Shown in pieces: positions 40,570 through 49,513 of a DNA stretch of 64,000 bases. This DNA is from Pseudomonadales bacterium (GTDB lineage Bacteria; Pseudomonadota; Gammaproteobacteria; Pseudomonadales; Azotimanducaceae). The notes beneath the pieces are model-generated. The model saw only the letters and a list, made by a program, of their open reading frames with translations. It was not told the origin of the DNA and did no database searches. A program made the position numbers and the translations under genes. The stretch lies in assembly GCA_019634925.1 (NCBI GenBank), contig JAHCAL010000001.1, positions 558,001 through 622,000 on the forward strand, in the 5' to 3' direction. Each line of letters opens with the position of its first letter. Within the stretch, counting starts at the first letter, position 1.

Positions 40570-41553
40570 TCAGCTGCCGTAGTTGGCCCAGTCGTCTGTC
40601 ATGACCGTGCCGCCGGTGGTCGACTCCATCTCGGAAACGTTCGGGACCACCAGGAGTTCGACGTAGTAGGGCAAGCCCGCCGGTGACGGGTCACCGACCG
40701 CCGGCTTGACCAGGCGTACCCGGACGATGCGGCCCTGCCGGAGCCGGTACTGGAAGTTCTGTTCGACCACGCCGGTTTCGTGATGGGGGTGAAACAGGAG
40801 CAGCGAGAGGTCGATGTTCCTGTTGGTCCGTGCGGCATCGAACAGCCATGGCGTGCTCTTGCCCACCCGCAGCACGAATCGCGCAGGATGCCAGACCCGG
40901 TGTCCTGTGTTCTGGCTGCTGCCATGTGCGCCTTGCTGGCCGGTATCCAGGGCCACCGAGAATTCCATGCACTCGAGCGCTGCGCTGACGTCGAATCCGC
41001 CCTGGATCGCACGCGTGTTGTCTTCGCCGAACAGAACCGGGGCATCGTCGCCAGCCGCCCGGATGAGCAGGTAGGCGTGGCCTGAGGGGCTCGGATTATT
41101 GGCGCTGCTTGCGCCACTGCCGCTCCAGGCACTGCTGGTGAACTGCTGGGGTACGGCGGGCGCGGCCGCGACGCCGAGTACCCGGTACTCCGGCACCACT
41201 GTGCCGGTCATTCGGTTGGAGAGGTTGGTCATGGTGAGCGGGCCGGAGCGGGCCTGCGCGGGCAGTTGCACGCGCACCTCGGACGGTGACGCGCTGATCT
41301 GTGGAAGGTCCTGACCGGCGAGCTGGACGGCCACCATCGGCAGGCTGGCGCCGACCGGTGCGCGTATCACCAGCACCGTGCCGGCCGGCGCATCGTTGGC
41401 CGGTACGAGTGTGGTGCCCGACCAGTTGATGCCTTCGGTGCGTGCCGATGCCGGGCCGGCGGGGAGCAGCAGCGCGGCAAGCAGCCATGCAGTCGTGAGC
41501 AGGACTGCCGGTTTCGCCGGAGTCCCAGGGCGAAGATGTACGTCGTTCGGCAT
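40570..41553 (-). CDS. Secreted protein with possible Hcp-like tube-protein fold
   Basis: A 327-residue protein with a signal peptide (cleavage near residue 37, PASA). Residues about 45-130 look like an IPT/TIG-type beta-sandwich (VAVQLAGQDLPQISASPSEVRVQLPAQA). The C-terminal part (about 160-310) has FDVSAALECMEFSVALDTG, HRVWHPARFVLRVGKSTPWLFDAARTN and QNFQYRLRQGRIVRVRLVKP. These recall the strand order of type VI Hcp proteins (the KASPxLLxA-type and YTIxLxxAxI-type segments). Hcp proteins normally lack a Sec signal and no other T6SS gene is present, so this may be a secreted relative. The fold call is inference from recalled patterns. A GGAGGG ribosome site precedes the ATG. Confidence 0.45.
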   Translation of the reverse strand: MPNDVHLRPGTPAKPAVLLTTAWLLAALLLPAGPASARTEGINWSGTTLVPANDAPAGTVLVIRAPVGASLPMVAVQLAGQDLPQISASPSEVRVQLPAQARSGPLTMTNLSNRMTGTVVPEYRVLGVAAAPAVPQQFTSSAWSGSGASSANNPSPSGHAYLLIRAAGDDAPVLFGEDNTRAIQGGFDVSAALECMEFSVALDTGQQGAHGSSQNTGHRVWHPARFVLRVGKSTPWLFDAARTNRNIDLSLLLFHPHHETGVVEQNFQYRLRQGRIVRVRLVKPAVGDPSPAGLPYYVELLVVPNVSEMESTTGGTVMTDDWANYGS

Positions 41554-41699
41554 GGTCAGGACCCTCCGGGCGCTGCGCTGTCCGGAGCCGACTATGCGCG
41601 CGGTCCGATTCCGCGCCTATCCCGCGTTCTAGGGGCTGCACCTATCGATGTCCCGGGCCGGAGTGGCACACTGTGCCCACCAGTTTTCGGGGACGCGCC

Positions 41700-43541
41700 A
41701 TGTCGGAATCCATCGAAACTCTCGACTTCGACCCTGACGCCCTGCGCGACAGGTACCGCCGGGAACGCGACAAGCGGCTGCGCGCCGACGGTAACCAGCA
41801 GTACCTCGAGATCGCCGGGGAGTTTGCCCACTACATCGACGATCCCTACGTCGACCGGCCGATCGCGCGCGCGCCACTCGACGACCTGACCGAGGTGATC
41901 GTCATCGGCGGCGGCTTCGGAGGGCTGATCGCCGGCGCGCGGCTGCGCCAGGCAGGCGTGGAGAGCCTGCGAATCATCGAGAAAGGCGGCGACTTCGGCG
42001 GCACCTGGTACTGGAACCGTTATCCGGGTGCGGCCTGCGACACGGAAGCCTACATCTACCTGCCGCTCTGCGAGGAAGTCGGCTACATGCCGAAGGCCAA
42101 GTACGCCACGGCGCCGGAGATCCTCGAGCACAGTCGGCGCATCGCGCGGAAGTTCGACCTGTACCGTAATGCCTGCCTGCAGACCGAAGTCAACGGCGTC
42201 GACTGGGACGACCGGGAGAGCTGTTGGGTGGTGCGGACCAATCGCCAGGACGCCATGCGTGCCCGGTTCCTGATCCTGTGCAACGGTCCACTCAATCGCC
42301 CGAAGCTGCCTGGCATCCCCGGCATCACGGAATACCGGGGTCACACGTTTCACACCAGCCGCTGGGACTACGCATACACGGGCGGCGGCCCCGACGGCAA
42401 CCTCGACAGGCTGGCGGACAGGCGGGTCGCGATCATCGGTACCGGCGCAACGGCCGTGCAGTGTGTGCCGCACCTCGGCGCTGCCGCGAAAGAGCTGTTC
42501 GTGTTCCAGCGCACGCCCTCGTCGGTCGACGTCCGTGACAACCGTCCGACCGACCCGGCGTGGGCGGCGAGCCTCGAACCGGGCTGGCAGCGCGCGCGCA
42601 TGGAGAACTTCAACACGCTCACGTCCGGCGGCGTGATCGAGGAGGACCTGGTCAAGGACGGCTGGACCGAGATCATCCGCAACCTCATCTCGATGGCCAA
42701 CTTTCGTGGGAAGAACATCGACCGCGCGCAAGTGCCGAAACTCATGGAGCTCGCGGATTTCCGCAAAATGAACCAGATCCGCGCGCGTGTCGATTCCATC
42801 GTGCGTGATCCGCGCACCGCCGAGGCGCTCAAGCCGTGGTATCGGCAGTTCTGCAAGCGGCCGTGTTTCCACGACGACTACCTCCCGACCTTCAACCGGC
42901 CGAACGTGCACCTGATCGATACCGAGGGACGCGGTGTTACGCGCATCACGGCGGACGGCGTCGTCGCGAATGGGATCGAGTATCCGGTCGACTGCATCAT
43001 CTTCGCCTCGGGCTTCGAGGTCGGCACCGACTTCAGCCGCCGGGCCGGCTACGACGTGGTCGGCCGCGACGGCCTCACGCTGAGCGGCAAGTGGGCCGAT
43101 GGTGTGCGCAGCCTGCACGGGGTGTTCGTGCACGGCTTTCCGAATCTCATGCTGATGAGCAATTCGCAGGCGGCCGCCACCACCAATTTTCCGCACGCCA
43201 TGGACGAAGCGGCACGGCACATGGCTTACGTGGTCGACAGATGCAGGGAGGAGCAGATCGCGACCGTCGAGGCGACCCGGGAGGCCGAGGATGCCTGGGT
43301 GGAGGAGATCATCTCGGTCAGCCGCTTCAACGAGGATTTCCTCGCGTCGTGCACGCCCGGTTACTACAACAACGAAGGCCAGCCGAATCGCCGCAGCATC
43401 CAGAACGGGAGCTACGGCAAGGGGCCCAATCCCTACTTCCGGCGGATCAGGGAATGGCGCGAGGCGGGCTCGATGGCCGGGCTCGAGTGTCGGCGCGTGA
43501 GCGGCCAGGCGTTCAGCGCAGGGGCCGGAACGCCGTCCTGA
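41700..43541 (+). CDS. Flavin-containing monooxygenase, Baeyer-Villiger type
   Basis: A 613-residue class B flavoprotein monooxygenase. FAD site VIVIGGGFGGLIAGARL (GGGFGG at 70-75), NADPH site RVAIIGTGATAVQC (about 243-256), and the signature Y-x-G-x3-H-x3-W (YRGHTFHTSRW, 212-222) that typifies Baeyer-Villiger enzymes. GDFGGTWYWNRYPGAACD is another hallmark. It inserts oxygen next to a ketone to give an ester or lactone with NADPH and O2. GGGGA precedes the ATG at 41700. An N-terminal extension of about 60 residues before the FAD fold is as in the longer cyclic-ketone group. It converges on the epoxide hydrolase with a 29-bp overlap. Confidence 0.92.
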   Translation: MSESIETLDFDPDALRDRYRRERDKRLRADGNQQYLEIAGEFAHYIDDPYVDRPIARAPLDDLTEVIVIGGGFGGLIAGARLRQAGVESLRIIEKGGDFGGTWYWNRYPGAACDTEAYIYLPLCEEVGYMPKAKYATAPEILEHSRRIARKFDLYRNACLQTEVNGVDWDDRESCWVVRTNRQDAMRARFLILCNGPLNRPKLPGIPGITEYRGHTFHTSRWDYAYTGGGPDGNLDRLADRRVAIIGTGATAVQCVPHLGAAAKELFVFQRTPSSVDVRDNRPTDPAWAASLEPGWQRARMENFNTLTSGGVIEEDLVKDGWTEIIRNLISMANFRGKNIDRAQVPKLMELADFRKMNQIRARVDSIVRDPRTAEALKPWYRQFCKRPCFHDDYLPTFNRPNVHLIDTEGRGVTRITADGVVANGIEYPVDCIIFASGFEVGTDFSRRAGYDVVGRDGLTLSGKWADGVRSLHGVFVHGFPNLMLMSNSQAAATTNFPHAMDEAARHMAYVVDRCREEQIATVEATREAEDAWVEEIISVSRFNEDFLASCTPGYYNNEGQPNRRSIQNGSYGKGPNPYFRRIREWREAGSMAGLECRRVSGQAFSAGAGTPS

Positions 43542-44646
43542 TGTCCGCGGCCAGGAGCTCCGGCTGCTCGAGTGCGGCGAAGTGCCCGCCGCGCGGAGGA
43601 TGGCTCCAGTGCACCAGGTTGAACGTCCGCTCGACCCAGACCCGCGGCGGCGCGGCGAGTTCGCCCGGGAAGTTGGCGACCGCGGTCGGCACGTTCACCC
43701 GCTCGGGCCACGGCCGACCGTCGTAGTGCCGGCTCTCGTAGTACATGCGCACCGATGATGTGATGGTGCGCGTGAACCAGTAGATGCTGATGTTGGTGAG
43801 CAGGTGGTCCCTGGATACCGCCTCTTCGGGATTGCCGGAATGCTGGGTCCACTTGTGGAACTTCTCGGCGATCCAGGCCGCGAGACCCGCGGGCGAATCG
43901 TTCAGCCCGTAGCCGAGCGTCTGCGGCTTGGTGCCCTGGATGTGCTGGTAGCCGACTTCCCCGTCCATGTACGCCGTGCGTTCCTCGAGTCGCCGGCGCT
44001 CCGTATCGGTCACGCCGGCCATCGGGTCTTCCTTCGGCGGGCGCACGAAGACCAGGTTCAGATGGATGCCCTTGAGTTCCTCCGCCGCGAGCGCCCCGAG
44101 CCAGGTCGTGACGGCCGCCCCCACGTCGCCGCCCTGCGCGAACCAGCGTCGGTAGCCGAGCGTCGCCATGAGCGAGCGGAAGAGCTCGGCGCACGCGCGC
44201 GGCTGGAAGCCCGGCCGGGTCGGCGCGCGCGAGAACCCATAGCCGGGAATCGACGGGCAGACGACATGGAATGCGTCCTGCGGATCGGCGCCGAAGCGCT
44301 CCGGCTGGGTGAGCCGCTCGATGATCTGCTCGAACTCCGCGACCGAGCCCGGCCAGCCGTGGGTGATGAGCAGGGGCTCTGCGTGGTCGTGGGTCGAGCG
44401 CTGGTGGATGCAGTGCACGAGGTGGTCGCCGAGCGGCACGAGCAACTGCGGGAACCGGTTGAGCGCCGCCTCGCGGGCGCGCCAGTCGAAACCGTGTCGC
44501 CAGTAGTCGCACAGGTCCTTGAGGTAGCCGCTGTCGGTGCCGTAGACCCAGGGGTCGCCGACCTGGTCCGGCCAGCGGGTACGGTCGAGCCGTTCTTGCA
44601 GGTCGGCGATGTCCGTGTCGGGTATGGCGATGCGAAAGTTCTGCAC
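43513..44646 (-). CDS. Epoxide hydrolase (microsomal-type, EHN plus alpha/beta hydrolase)
   Basis: A 377-residue protein: N-terminal EHN domain (RIAIPDTDIADLQERLDRTRWPD) and alpha/beta-hydrolase core. Oxyanion motif HGWPGS (96-101), nucleophile D174 in FAQGGDVGAA, and the C-terminal His in HPPRGGHFAALEQPELL. It opens an epoxide to a diol. The GTG at 44646 is preferred, with AGGAG eight bases upstream; an in-frame reading runs to 44781 but has no family sequence. Together with the monooxygenase it suggests ketone or epoxide (possibly terpenoid) catabolism. Sixty-four bases separate it from the next minus-strand gene. Confidence 0.9.
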   Translation of the reverse strand: MQNFRIAIPDTDIADLQERLDRTRWPDQVGDPWVYGTDSGYLKDLCDYWRHGFDWRAREAALNRFPQLLVPLGDHLVHCIHQRSTHDHAEPLLITHGWPGSVAEFEQIIERLTQPERFGADPQDAFHVVCPSIPGYGFSRAPTRPGFQPRACAELFRSLMATLGYRRWFAQGGDVGAAVTTWLGALAAEELKGIHLNLVFVRPPKEDPMAGVTDTERRRLEERTAYMDGEVGYQHIQGTKPQTLGYGLNDSPAGLAAWIAEKFHKWTQHSGNPEEAVSRDHLLTNISIYWFTRTITSSVRMYYESRHYDGRPWPERVNVPTAVANFPGELAAPPRVWVERTFNLVHWSHPPRGGHFAALEQPELLAADIRTAFRPLR

Positions 44647-44710
44647 GGCGCGTTCTCCTGGTGACATCGATGGTTGGGGGCAGGCGGAATCGGGCTTCGA
44701 ACGCACTCGC

Positions 44711-46153
44711 TCAAGCCCGAAGCCGCCCGCGCAGTTTCGCGAGTAGTCCGTGCGCGGCGACGAGCGCACGATCCACGGCATTCCGCTCGAGTCCGGCGGT
44801 CACGGTCTCGTAGTGTTCCGCTGCGTCCGGCACCGCGAACCGGGCAGCGAGCGGCAGATAGCGGTAGTGGGCATTGGCCAGCGCGATGACGAATGCCGCG
44901 TCCGAGTCGGTCTGCCTGCGCCAGGCGGTACCGACTTCCACCAGCACCTCCCCGGGCAGCGCGGCGAATACGAACGGTCCGATGATCAGCGTCTGCACGG
45001 GCAGTTCGATCGTGCGCGGGACATGCCCGGCGCGGCGCCCGATCAGCCCCAGGTAGTGGCAGCAGGCGATCATCAGCTGGCGCATGGCGGGTTCGCCGAG
45101 GTCGGCGGCGATCACGGCCGCCGAGGCCGCGGCCCACAGTGCACCGGGCGCGATCCTGGTCTCGAAGTCGTCACCGAGCGCGCCGGCGAGGACCCGTCGG
45201 GCCGCTTGCAGGCGCGCCTGCGCGGACACATCGTCCAGTTCGCCGCCTGCGGCGCGGACCTCGATGCGCGTCATGGCGGCGGCCGTGAACGGATGCGTAG
45301 CCGGCGCCGCGTCACGCACCACTGAACATACCGTCCCGGCCAGCGCCTCGGCCATGATGTCGGTATCTGCGGTGGTGCCACCGCAGTAGCCGCGCGGATC
45401 GAGTGCATCCCGGTTCTGGCTGGTGGCCGGGATCACGTCGCCTTCGGTGGTGTTGAAGAACAGCGCGCACGGTACGCCGAGCGTCCGCTCGATGCGGGCC
45501 TGTGCGCGGCCCGGGAAATCGCCGCTGATGCCGAGGCTGTCCCAGCCGAGCGTGACGGGATGGCAGCCTGCGCCGAACAGCACCGCGGCCGGCTGCCCGT
45601 CGACGGCGCGATCCAGCACGACCACCGGCACCCGTGGGTCGACGGTGTTGGGCCGCCCGCGCGTCCACCGGTTGCAGAGGAGATCGAAGCGGCCGATGCC
45701 GGTGCGCATGCGCACGGCCTGGATGTCCCTCATGGCGGCGCTGCCTGCGTCGATCATCGCCTCGATCAGTGCGGGGATCCATGCGGCGATACCTGGCGCG
45801 GTGCCGCCCGGATCCCATGGCACCGGCGCGGAGTGGGTGTGCGAGGCGCAGATACATATCTGCGCGGGATCGAGACCGGTGCGGACCGCGATTCCGTCTC
45901 GTACCCGCTCACCGAGCGGTTCGGGAATGCAGATCAGGTCCGCCGTGATCAGCAGGATCCGGCCGGCGGTGCGGTCGAGGTCGTCGCCGTATTCGAGGTA
46001 CAGGGCCTTGGTGAAGATCCGGTCCAGCACGCCCGTGCTCGGCGTCTGGCGCTGGCCGTAGCCGCCCTGCAGTACCGGCCAGGCGGGGGTTGTGTCGCGC
46101 CGGGCGGTGCCGGCGCGCAGCGCGCCGCACCCTGCGTTGGTGTCCGGTGTCAT
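44711..46153 (-). CDS. Neutral/alkaline ceramidase-like hydrolase
   Basis: A 480-residue protein related to the N-terminal catalytic domain of neutral ceramidases. Zinc-site HTHSAP (105-110), a second His in GAGCHPVTLG, the fingerprint SGDFPGRAQARIER and FFNTTEGDVIPATSQ. It has no signal peptide, unlike true secreted ceramidases, and lacks their C-terminal domain (full enzymes about 650-700). Probable amidase activity on an N-acyl compound. It overlaps the upstream Fe-ADH-like gene by 4 bp. In this operon with aminotransferase and deacetylase genes it may remove an acyl group from an amino sugar or aminocyclitol, which is inference. Confidence 0.82.
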   Translation of the reverse strand: MTPDTNAGCGALRAGTARRDTTPAWPVLQGGYGQRQTPSTGVLDRIFTKALYLEYGDDLDRTAGRILLITADLICIPEPLGERVRDGIAVRTGLDPAQICICASHTHSAPVPWDPGGTAPGIAAWIPALIEAMIDAGSAAMRDIQAVRMRTGIGRFDLLCNRWTRGRPNTVDPRVPVVVLDRAVDGQPAAVLFGAGCHPVTLGWDSLGISGDFPGRAQARIERTLGVPCALFFNTTEGDVIPATSQNRDALDPRGYCGGTTADTDIMAEALAGTVCSVVRDAAPATHPFTAAAMTRIEVRAAGGELDDVSAQARLQAARRVLAGALGDDFETRIAPGALWAAASAAVIAADLGEPAMRQLMIACCHYLGLIGRRAGHVPRTIELPVQTLIIGPFVFAALPGEVLVEVGTAWRRQTDSDAAFVIALANAHYRYLPLAARFAVPDAAEHYETVTAGLERNAVDRALVAAHGLLAKLRGRLRA

Positions 46154-47193
46154 CGATCGGATGCTCCGTCGGCGTTGGTCCGGCGCGGCAGGGTGCAGGC
46201 CGCCTGCCACAGCGCACGCACCGTTGCCGCGTCCGGCGCGCTTTCGTTGACGATGGAATAGCCGAGCCGCTCCCCCCGTACGTAGTCGGGCAGGATCGCG
46301 AAGGTGCGGCGGAAGTCGTCCTCGGACAGGCCGAGCTCGGCCGGGTGGCAGACGATCCGGCTGCGCACCAGGAGGTCCTGCACGGCGTCCGGCGAATTGC
46401 CCTGCAACCGGCTCATGACGAAGACGCCGAGTGCCACCAGTTCGCCGTGCAGCGGATGGGCGCCGGTCAGGTGTTCGTAGGCGTAGGCGAAGTAGTGTTC
46501 CGAGCCTTCCTCGAAGCACGAGTGACCGACACGATGGCACATGGCGCCGATCCGCTGGTAGGCGGAGGCGAGCCAGCGCACGGCGGTCGTGTCCACCGCG
46601 GCGACGGCGTCGGCGTGCGCGGCCAGTTCGCGCAGCAGCTGCAGGCCGAGCGCGGCCGCGTGTTCATCCCAGGCAGGGCCGTGACCCGCGCGGACGGCCG
46701 CGCGCCAGTCCCAGAGACCCGTGTGGCAGGAAAGCACGTCGCCGATCCCGGCCCGGTTCAGCCGCGCGGGCGCACTGCGAACCAGGTCGACGTCGAGGAC
46801 CACCCGCTCGGCGAGCACCTTGCCCACGTAGCGCACCTTGCCGTCCCGGCGGACGCCGACCGCATCGGTGAAGGCCGCATCGACCGAGGTGATGGTCGGA
46901 ATCTGCACCAGCGCCTTGCCGGTGCGCCACGCGACGAACTTGGCGGTGTCGAGCGCTGCGCCGCCGCCGAACCCCACCACGCAGCGGGTATCCGGTTCGC
47001 CGCGAAGCAGCCCCTCGAGGTGGTCGGCGTCCATGTCCTCGGCACGGATCAGGCGGGCCGGTGCGGGCAGCCGCGCGGCGAGCGCGGACCAGGGCGGATC
47101 GCTTGCGCAGAGCGTGAAGGATCCGAGGCCGGCGAGGACCGCCCCGGCCTCGGCTTCCTCGAGCGGAATGTAGTCCTGCGCCTCAGCGGACAC
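46150..47193 (-). CDS. Iron-containing alcohol dehydrogenase/dehydroquinate-synthase superfamily enzyme
   Basis: A 347-residue protein resembling glycerol-1-phosphate dehydrogenases. NAD site VVGFGGGAALDTAKFVAW (about residues 72-89), LVQIPTITSVDAAFTDAV, AGIGDVLSCHTGLWDW with metal-ligand D152, and later His ligands in EEGSEHYFAYAYEH and LHGELVALG. GTG 47193 is chosen; it lies inside the end of the DegT gene (11-bp overlap) and has no clear ribosome site, so expression is probably coupled. A reading that starts farther upstream would be antisense to DegT family sequence. Superfamily members include the amino-DHQ synthase of AHBA pathways; G1PDH-type oxidation of a polyol or inositol-like substrate is the alternative. 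Confidence 0.75.
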   Translation of the reverse strand: MSAEAQDYIPLEEAEAGAVLAGLGSFTLCASDPPWSALAARLPAPARLIRAEDMDADHLEGLLRGEPDTRCVVGFGGGAALDTAKFVAWRTGKALVQIPTITSVDAAFTDAVGVRRDGKVRYVGKVLAERVVLDVDLVRSAPARLNRAGIGDVLSCHTGLWDWRAAVRAGHGPAWDEHAAALGLQLLRELAAHADAVAAVDTTAVRWLASAYQRIGAMCHRVGHSCFEEGSEHYFAYAYEHLTGAHPLHGELVALGVFVMSRLQGNSPDAVQDLLVRSRIVCHPAELGLSEDDFRRTFAILPDYVRGERLGYSIVNESAPDAATVRALWQAACTLPRRTNADGASDR

Positions 47194-48415
47194 GGTCGCG
47201 TACCTCGTCCGCGTGGCGCCGGATCTTGTCGAGTGCCTCCACCAGTTGGTTGGCATCGGCGCGTTCGCCGAGCAGCAACGTGTGCCGGAACCACAGCGTG
47301 TCTGCCGCCGCGGCGCGGCTGTGGGGTAGTGACATGGCACGGTAGTCGGGCCAGCCGGTGCGGTCGCGGTGCCGCGGTGCGAGCCCGTCCGGATCGGTGA
47401 ACGCCGCGATCCGGTGAATGGGCGGATAGCTGACCGTCAGCGGCATGCCTTCCGCGACCAGCGCGTCGTGAACCACGTCGCGCGGCAGGCCGAATGCCTC
47501 GGCGTCGATCGCGACCACGTAGCAGTAGTGGCCCTGGCTGGTGGTGCGGGGATCGCGGTGCTGTGGACGCACGCCGGGAATGGCGGCGAGCGCCTCGTTC
47601 AGGTAGCGGGCGTTCGCGTTGCGTCGCGCGTTCTGCTGCGGAAAACGCGCAAGCTGGGCGCGCAGCACGGCAGCCTGCCATTCGGAGAGCCGGCAGTTGC
47701 CGCCGAGCACGAAGTGGCTGTAGAACCACTCGCCCGGGCGCCGCCCGCAGTCGGCGAACGAGCGGATGCGCCCCGCGAGTGCCTGGTCGCTCGAGACGAT
47801 GGCGCCGCCTTCGCCTGCGGTCATGAGCTTCGACTGCTGGAACGAGAAGGTGCCCGCGGCGCCGAAGCTGCCGACCGGCCGGTCGCGCCAGCGCGACCCA
47901 TGGGCGTGTGCGCAGTCCTCGATCAGCACCAGGTCGTGCCGCGCGCAGAGTTCGCCGAGCCGGTCGAGGTCGGCCGGATGTCCGGCGAGGTGTACTGCGA
48001 CCACCGCGCGGGTACGCGTCCCGATCGCGGCCGCCACCGCGTCAGGATCGATGCAGAAGGTGGCCGGATCGATGTCCACCGGTACCGGGATGGCGTTCAC
48101 CGCCGCGACCGCCGCTGCGGTGGCGAAGAACGTATAGTCGGGCACGATGACTTCGTCACCCGCGCCGATGCCCCCGGCGAGCAGGGCGACTTCGATGGCG
48201 TGCGACCCGTTGGTCACGGCCATGCACGAGCCGGTGGTGCAGAACGCCGCGAATTCCGCTTCGAACGCGGCGACCTGGGTGCCTTCGGTGGACCACCAGT
48301 GCCCGGAGTCGAGGACGCTCTGCAGGTTGCCGCGCTCGCGTGCGTCGGCGACGGGCCAGCCGGGCCAGGGTGCGGTGCGTACCGGCGTGCCGCCGTTCAT
48401 CGCGAGTACCGCCAT
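47183..48415 (-). CDS. DegT/DnrJ/EryC1 family PLP enzyme, AHBA-synthase-like
   Basis: A 410-residue sugar-aminotransferase-family protein. VTNGSHAIEVALLAGGIGAGDEVIVPDYTF, LIEDCAHAHGSRW (PLP-ring Asp167), and TFSFQQSKLMTAGEGGAI with PLP-lysine K196. The opening MNGGTPVRTAPWPGWP, followed by the GHWWSTEGTQV stretch, recalls 3-amino-5-hydroxybenzoate synthases and aminocyclitol aminotransferases. It would transaminate a keto-sugar or keto-cyclitol, or deaminate the amino form. GGAAGGA precedes the ATG 48415 (an upstream in-frame extension lacks one). It is 56 bp after the PIG-L gene and overlaps the Fe-ADH-like gene. Confidence 0.88.
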   Translation of the reverse strand: MAVLAMNGGTPVRTAPWPGWPVADARERGNLQSVLDSGHWWSTEGTQVAAFEAEFAAFCTTGSCMAVTNGSHAIEVALLAGGIGAGDEVIVPDYTFFATAAAVAAVNAIPVPVDIDPATFCIDPDAVAAAIGTRTRAVVAVHLAGHPADLDRLGELCARHDLVLIEDCAHAHGSRWRDRPVGSFGAAGTFSFQQSKLMTAGEGGAIVSSDQALAGRIRSFADCGRRPGEWFYSHFVLGGNCRLSEWQAAVLRAQLARFPQQNARRNANARYLNEALAAIPGVRPQHRDPRTTSQGHYCYVVAIDAEAFGLPRDVVHDALVAEGMPLTVSYPPIHRIAAFTDPDGLAPRHRDRTGWPDYRAMSLPHSRAAAADTLWFRHTLLLGERADANQLVEALDKIRRHADEVRDRVR

Positions 48416-48471
48416 CAGGTCCTTCCCCCCTTCCGTCGCTTTCGTTGTGTCTGCCGGCCTGTCGCGTGCCG

Positions 48472-49314
48472 TCACGCGTCGCTGCCGATGCCGAACCAGC
48501 GCTCGAGCCCGCCGAAGCGTACCACGCGGAACTCCTCCGCTGCGGCGAGTCCATGCCGCGCGCCCGTGGCGCGCGCGCCGGCAACGATCATCGGTTCCAG
48601 CAATGGTCTGAGCGCACCGGCAGCGGCCGCCTCGGCGAGCGGCAATGTGTGGCCGCCCGTACGCGCCTGCAGGCAGAGCTGGTGCGCGTAGTGGCGCATC
48701 ATGGTCGAATGCGCCAGTGCGGCCTCGACCTTGACGGTGAGCGTCGCGGAAATGTCGACCGGGGTCGTGACCTCGGTCAGCCGGCGGGCGAAGTACCAGC
48801 GCTCGTAAACCCCGTGGGGTGCCAGTCCTTCCCTGAAGTGCTCGGGATGGTGCTTGTCGAACTGCGCGGTCCAGTAGGTCTCGTCGACGGCCTGGGCGAC
48901 CTTCACATGGTCCTGGTTGTCTTCGTGGTAAGCGCCGTACGGATCGAATGACAGCACCGCGTACGGCCGCAGCCTGCGCACGTGGTAGATGAAACGTTCG
49001 CGCAGAGCCACCTCGCTCGCGTCGCCGAGCCGGTCGGTCTGCCAGCCGAGTTCGATGATCTCGCTGATGCCGAGCAGCCGCGCCGCCGCATGCAGCTCGG
49101 TGGTGTTGGCGGCGATCGTGGCCTGCTCGTCGAGCCCTGCCGAGTCGTAGCGATCGTCGGTGACGCGCAGCAGCACGACGCGGGCGCCGCGATCGGCCAT
49201 CAGCCGCAACGTACCGCCGCAGAACAGCGCGGCATCGTCGGCGTGCGGGACGATCACCAGGACCGTGTGCCCCTTGCCCGGGAGTGTGGATCGATCGGAC
49301 GGCGCGGCAGGCAT
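48472..49314 (-). CDS. PIG-L family N-deacetylase
   Basis: A 280-residue LmbE/PIG-L protein. Zinc/active-site motif VPHADDAALFCGGTL (H24-A-D26-D27) near the N-terminus, then a later metal-His region in YGAYHEDNQDHVKVAQA. The family deacetylates N-acetylglucosaminyl compounds, including MshB and BshB. It is the first gene of the minus-strand operon and diverges from a GPH-type transporter with a 199-bp gap. In this context it may remove an N-acetyl group from an amino sugar before the DegT enzyme acts. An in-frame extension to 49395 is unlikely. Confidence 0.87.
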   Translation of the reverse strand: MPAAPSDRSTLPGKGHTVLVIVPHADDAALFCGGTLRLMADRGARVVLLRVTDDRYDSAGLDEQATIAANTTELHAAARLLGISEIIELGWQTDRLGDASEVALRERFIYHVRRLRPYAVLSFDPYGAYHEDNQDHVKVAQAVDETYWTAQFDKHHPEHFREGLAPHGVYERWYFARRLTEVTTPVDISATLTVKVEAALAHSTMMRHYAHQLCLQARTGGHTLPLAEAAAAGALRPLLEPMIVAGARATGARHGLAAAEEFRVVRFGGLERWFGIGSDA

Positions 49315-49447
49315 GGTCTTCTCCGGTGCAGGGTTGCGTTGGCCCCGTGCGGCGCGAGCGGCCAAGGATAGCGTCCGGCGGCGCCGGGCATCCATGCCCG
49401 GCCGAACGGGCCTCGCACGCTGGATTTCGGCCGGCGATTGTGATTCA

Positions 49448-49463
49448 TTGAAACCCGTTTTAA
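49448..49463. promoter_or_regulatory. Near-palindrome TTGAAA-CCCG-TTTTAA upstream of the GPH transporter
   Basis: Arms TTGAAA and TTTTAA (one mismatch) around CCCG, 50 bp before the transporter start in a small AT-rich pocket. The pattern resembles LacI-family operators seen in sugar catabolic genes (TTGAAA-CCGG-TTTCAA-like), yet the only local regulator is TetR, encoded downstream. It could control both the transporter and the divergent deacetylase operon. Confidence 0.4.
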
Positions 49464-49513
49464 GGCGCGCACCGACCGGTACGCCGCCGGGGGAAGGTTA
49501 CGCAGGGAGATCC

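Noticed and set aside
40570..41553. Type VI secretion locus
   Set aside because: Only one Hcp-like segment, with a signal peptide; no sheath, baseplate or ClpV genes.
46150..48415. AHBA-type antibiotic biosynthetic cluster
   Set aside because: DegT and Fe-ADH-type genes are suggestive, but no polyketide synthase, shikimate-type dehydrogenase or other AHBA genes are near.
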